Assembly: GCA_963837735.1 (NCBI GenBank)
Contig: CAWIOM010000004.1
Location: 124,001 to 188,000, forward strand
Reading direction: 5' to 3'
From: VRUE01 sp963837735
Lineage (GTDB): Bacteria > Actinomycetota > Thermoleophilia > Solirubrobacterales > 70-9
DNA: 64,000 nucleotides
The first letter of the stretch is position 1; every line of letters begins with the position of its first letter. Both the position numbers and the translations under genes were made by a program. This document shows positions 62,997 through 64,000 of this stretch, in pieces. Below the pieces are notes generated by a model. The model ran no database searches, was not told the origin of the DNA, and was given only the letters and a program-made list of their open reading frames with translations.

Positions 62997-63220
62997 GGCT
63001 GACTCCTCTTCCCCGCCAACTCGATCAGCCGCCCGACGGCGACGAACAGCTCGGCGCCGGACACCGAGTCGGCGGCATGGTCCGCGGCGCGGCCTCCGGG
63101 GTAGTAGAGCCGGGCGAAGGGCCGCCGAGAGACCCGCCGCCGGCGCATGTAGGCGGCGGCCTCATCCGCGTAACCGGAGACGCGGTCGAGGAGGACGCGG
63201 TGCGGCTTCGGTGGGGTCAC
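62993..63220 (-). CDS. Small basic protein of unknown function
   Basis: This 75-residue protein is rich in Arg (AAYMRRRRVSRRPFARLYYPGG) with a hydrophobic-helical end (AELFVAVGRLIELAG). It overlaps both its neighbours by four bases, the Roadblock-like gene upstream and tldD downstream. That makes it a real coupled gene rather than a chance frame. No family is recognised. Confidence 0.6.
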   Translation of the reverse strand: MTPPKPHRVLLDRVSGYADEAAAYMRRRRVSRRPFARLYYPGGRAADHAADSVSGAELFVAVGRLIELAGKRSQP

Positions 63221-63600
63221 TCGGGGCCTCCCCCGTCGCCGCCGGCGGCGAGGTCGCGAAGGATCGAGCGCAGGTCGAAGAGCAGCAGTGAGGCGAGCGC
63301 GAAGCGCTCGGTGACGGCGACCGCGACGAGGCCGTCGTGCCGGATCGCGAACACCTCACCCTGCTCGGTCGCGATGTGGACCTGCTCGACGGGCTCGCCG
63401 CCGGCCCGGTCGGCAACCGACAGCAGGGCCGCGACGTCCTCGCCCCAACGGAGCGGCTCGCCGGTGGCGGCGAGCACCGAGCCCCGGGCCTCGAGGATCG
63501 CCGCGCCGCGCAGGTCGGGAGAGAGCTCCGCCATCAGGGAGAGGGCCCGCTCGGCGTCCTCTCCAGGGACCGAACTGCGGTCTTTCGCGGTGTCGACCAT
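63217..63600 (-). CDS. Roadblock/LC7-like protein
   Basis: This protein of about 127 residues fits the Roadblock/LC7 fold: ALSLMAELSPDLRGAAILEARGSVLAATGE, then VAALLSVAD, HIATEQGEVFAIRHDGLVAVAV and a C-terminal helix. Such proteins regulate small GTPases or act as scaffold in actinobacteria, but no GTPase gene is in the window. I prefer ATG 63600 (MVDTAKDR) to the upstream start at 63645. It overlaps the next gene by four bases. Confidence 0.68.
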   Translation of the reverse strand: MVDTAKDRSSVPGEDAERALSLMAELSPDLRGAAILEARGSVLAATGEPLRWGEDVAALLSVADRAGGEPVEQVHIATEQGEVFAIRHDGLVAVAVTERFALASLLLFDLRSILRDLAAGGDGGGPE

Positions 63601-63623
63601 CGGATCAGCCAAAATACCGTTCC

Positions 63624-63773
63624 GTGTCGGTAGCCCGGGTCTCATGGATAGTCGTCGTCGGCGCGTGCGCGATAGCCGCGGTCCTCTTCGCGATCAGCGG
63701 ATACACCGGCTACACGGTCACGGTCAGCGCCGTCGGCCTCGCCGCCGCGGTCAACCTGCTGCCTTCACCCTGA
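63624..63773 (+). CDS. Small two-helix membrane protein
   Basis: This frame of 49 residues starts at GTG 63624 (MSVARVSWIVVVGACA). Two hydrophobic helices (about 7-25 and 31-46) are separated by SGYTGYT. It is divergent from the Roadblock-like gene and overlaps the convergent CDF transporter end by nine bases. No family is recognised. Confidence 0.5.
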   Translation: MSVARVSWIVVVGACAIAAVLFAISGYTGYTVTVSAVGLAAAVNLLPSP

Positions 63774-64000
63774 GCGGTAGGGGCCGCCCGCGCCCTCGCG
63801 CAGCGAAGTCTCAGGCTCGACGTGGATCAGGACCTCGGCGCGGGGCAGCGCCGCCTCGATCGCGTCGCGCATCTGGTGGGCGAGCGCGTGGGCACGCTCG
63901 AGGCTCGTGCCCGAGCGGTACTGGACGTGGAGATCGATGTAGCGAAGCGCACCCGCCCGCCGCGAGCGCAGCTTGTGGTAGCCGGCCACCTCCTCCGTGC
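63765..64000 (-). CDS. Cation diffusion facilitator, C-terminal part (5' end beyond the window)
   Basis: This is the last 78 or so residues of a CDF family metal transporter. The region VAGYHKLRSRRAGALRYIDLHVQYR is the ZT-dimer domain, with LERAHALAHQMRDAIEAALPRAEVLIHVEPE after it. The metal-transport helices lie outside the window, so the metal cannot be inferred. The gene runs in from the right edge. Confidence 0.82.
   Translation of the reverse strand, partial: TEEVAGYHKLRSRRAGALRYIDLHVQYRSGTSLERAHALAHQMRDAIEAALPRAEVLIHVEPETSLREGAGGPYRSG

Overview
The window is a GC-rich, densely packed bacterial chromosome segment. GTG and TTG starts are common, and many stops and starts overlap by 1-4 bases. 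Base composition and gene content (GuaB3-type IMP dehydrogenase, a ydaO-type leader in front of an M23 peptidase, type A2 aa3 oxidase, DUF6812, PduO-type adenosyltransferase) point to an actinobacterium, probably class Thermoleophilia/Solirubrobacterales. The class-level placement is inference. I see no insertion sequence, prophage, CRISPR array or rRNA, and one tRNA (Pro-TGG).

Layout. 1-6.8 kb: a truncated SDR, small conserved proteins, a zinc alcohol dehydrogenase, tRNA-Pro, then DUF1015, corrinoid adenosyltransferase, OsmC, SDR and Nudix genes, with a 1-Cys peroxiredoxin convergent to them. 7.6-15.2 kb: a fatty-acid beta-oxidation cluster (thiolase, class IV aminotransferase, acyl-CoA dehydrogenase, enoyl-CoA hydratase, cupin). 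It ends in a 1032-codon frame that joins a 3-hydroxyacyl-CoA dehydrogenase to an alkylsulfatase. 15-19.8 kb: zf-UBP protein, GreA, VOC protein, thioredoxin reductase, a flippase-like membrane protein and a PAP2 phosphatase. 19.8-30.8 kb: two heme-copper oxidase gene sets. One (minus strand) is a complete ctaC-ctaD-ctaE set with all metal ligands. The other (plus strand, with ctaB, a diheme cytochrome c and ctaA nearby) has a subunit II without the CuA cysteines and a subunit I lacking five of the six metal-binding histidines. 30.8-38.8 kb: glycosyltransferase, a secreted protein, AtzG-like protein plus amidase, an ABC-2 exporter and a GH63-like hydrolase. 38.9-51 kb: housekeeping genes (infA, cca, alr, nnr, acpS, glmS, glmM, rpsI, rplM). 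51-64 kb: a c-di-AMP riboswitch with an M23 peptidase, guaA/guaB3, PfkB kinase, D-Ala-D-Ala carboxypeptidase, LysM protein, pyrF, HU, tldE/tldD, a Roadblock-like protein and a truncated CDF transporter.

How the parts fit. The oxidase sets share heme O/A synthesis (ctaB, ctaA) and a lipoprotein diheme cytochrome c. The beta-oxidation genes could degrade the alcohol released from alkyl sulfates. glmS, glmM, alr, the carboxypeptidase, the LysM protein and the riboswitch-controlled M23 peptidase all concern the cell wall.

Data quality. At least thirteen single-base indels break ten conserved genes, including infA, rpsI, cca, nnr and ctaB. Removing or adding one base restores a full-length family member each time. 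Consensus sequencing error is the most likely cause, so features that depend on exact frame, above all the 12-15 kb fusion, should be read with that in mind. The degenerate oxidase pair does not depend on frame, because both proteins align end to end with intact paralogues.
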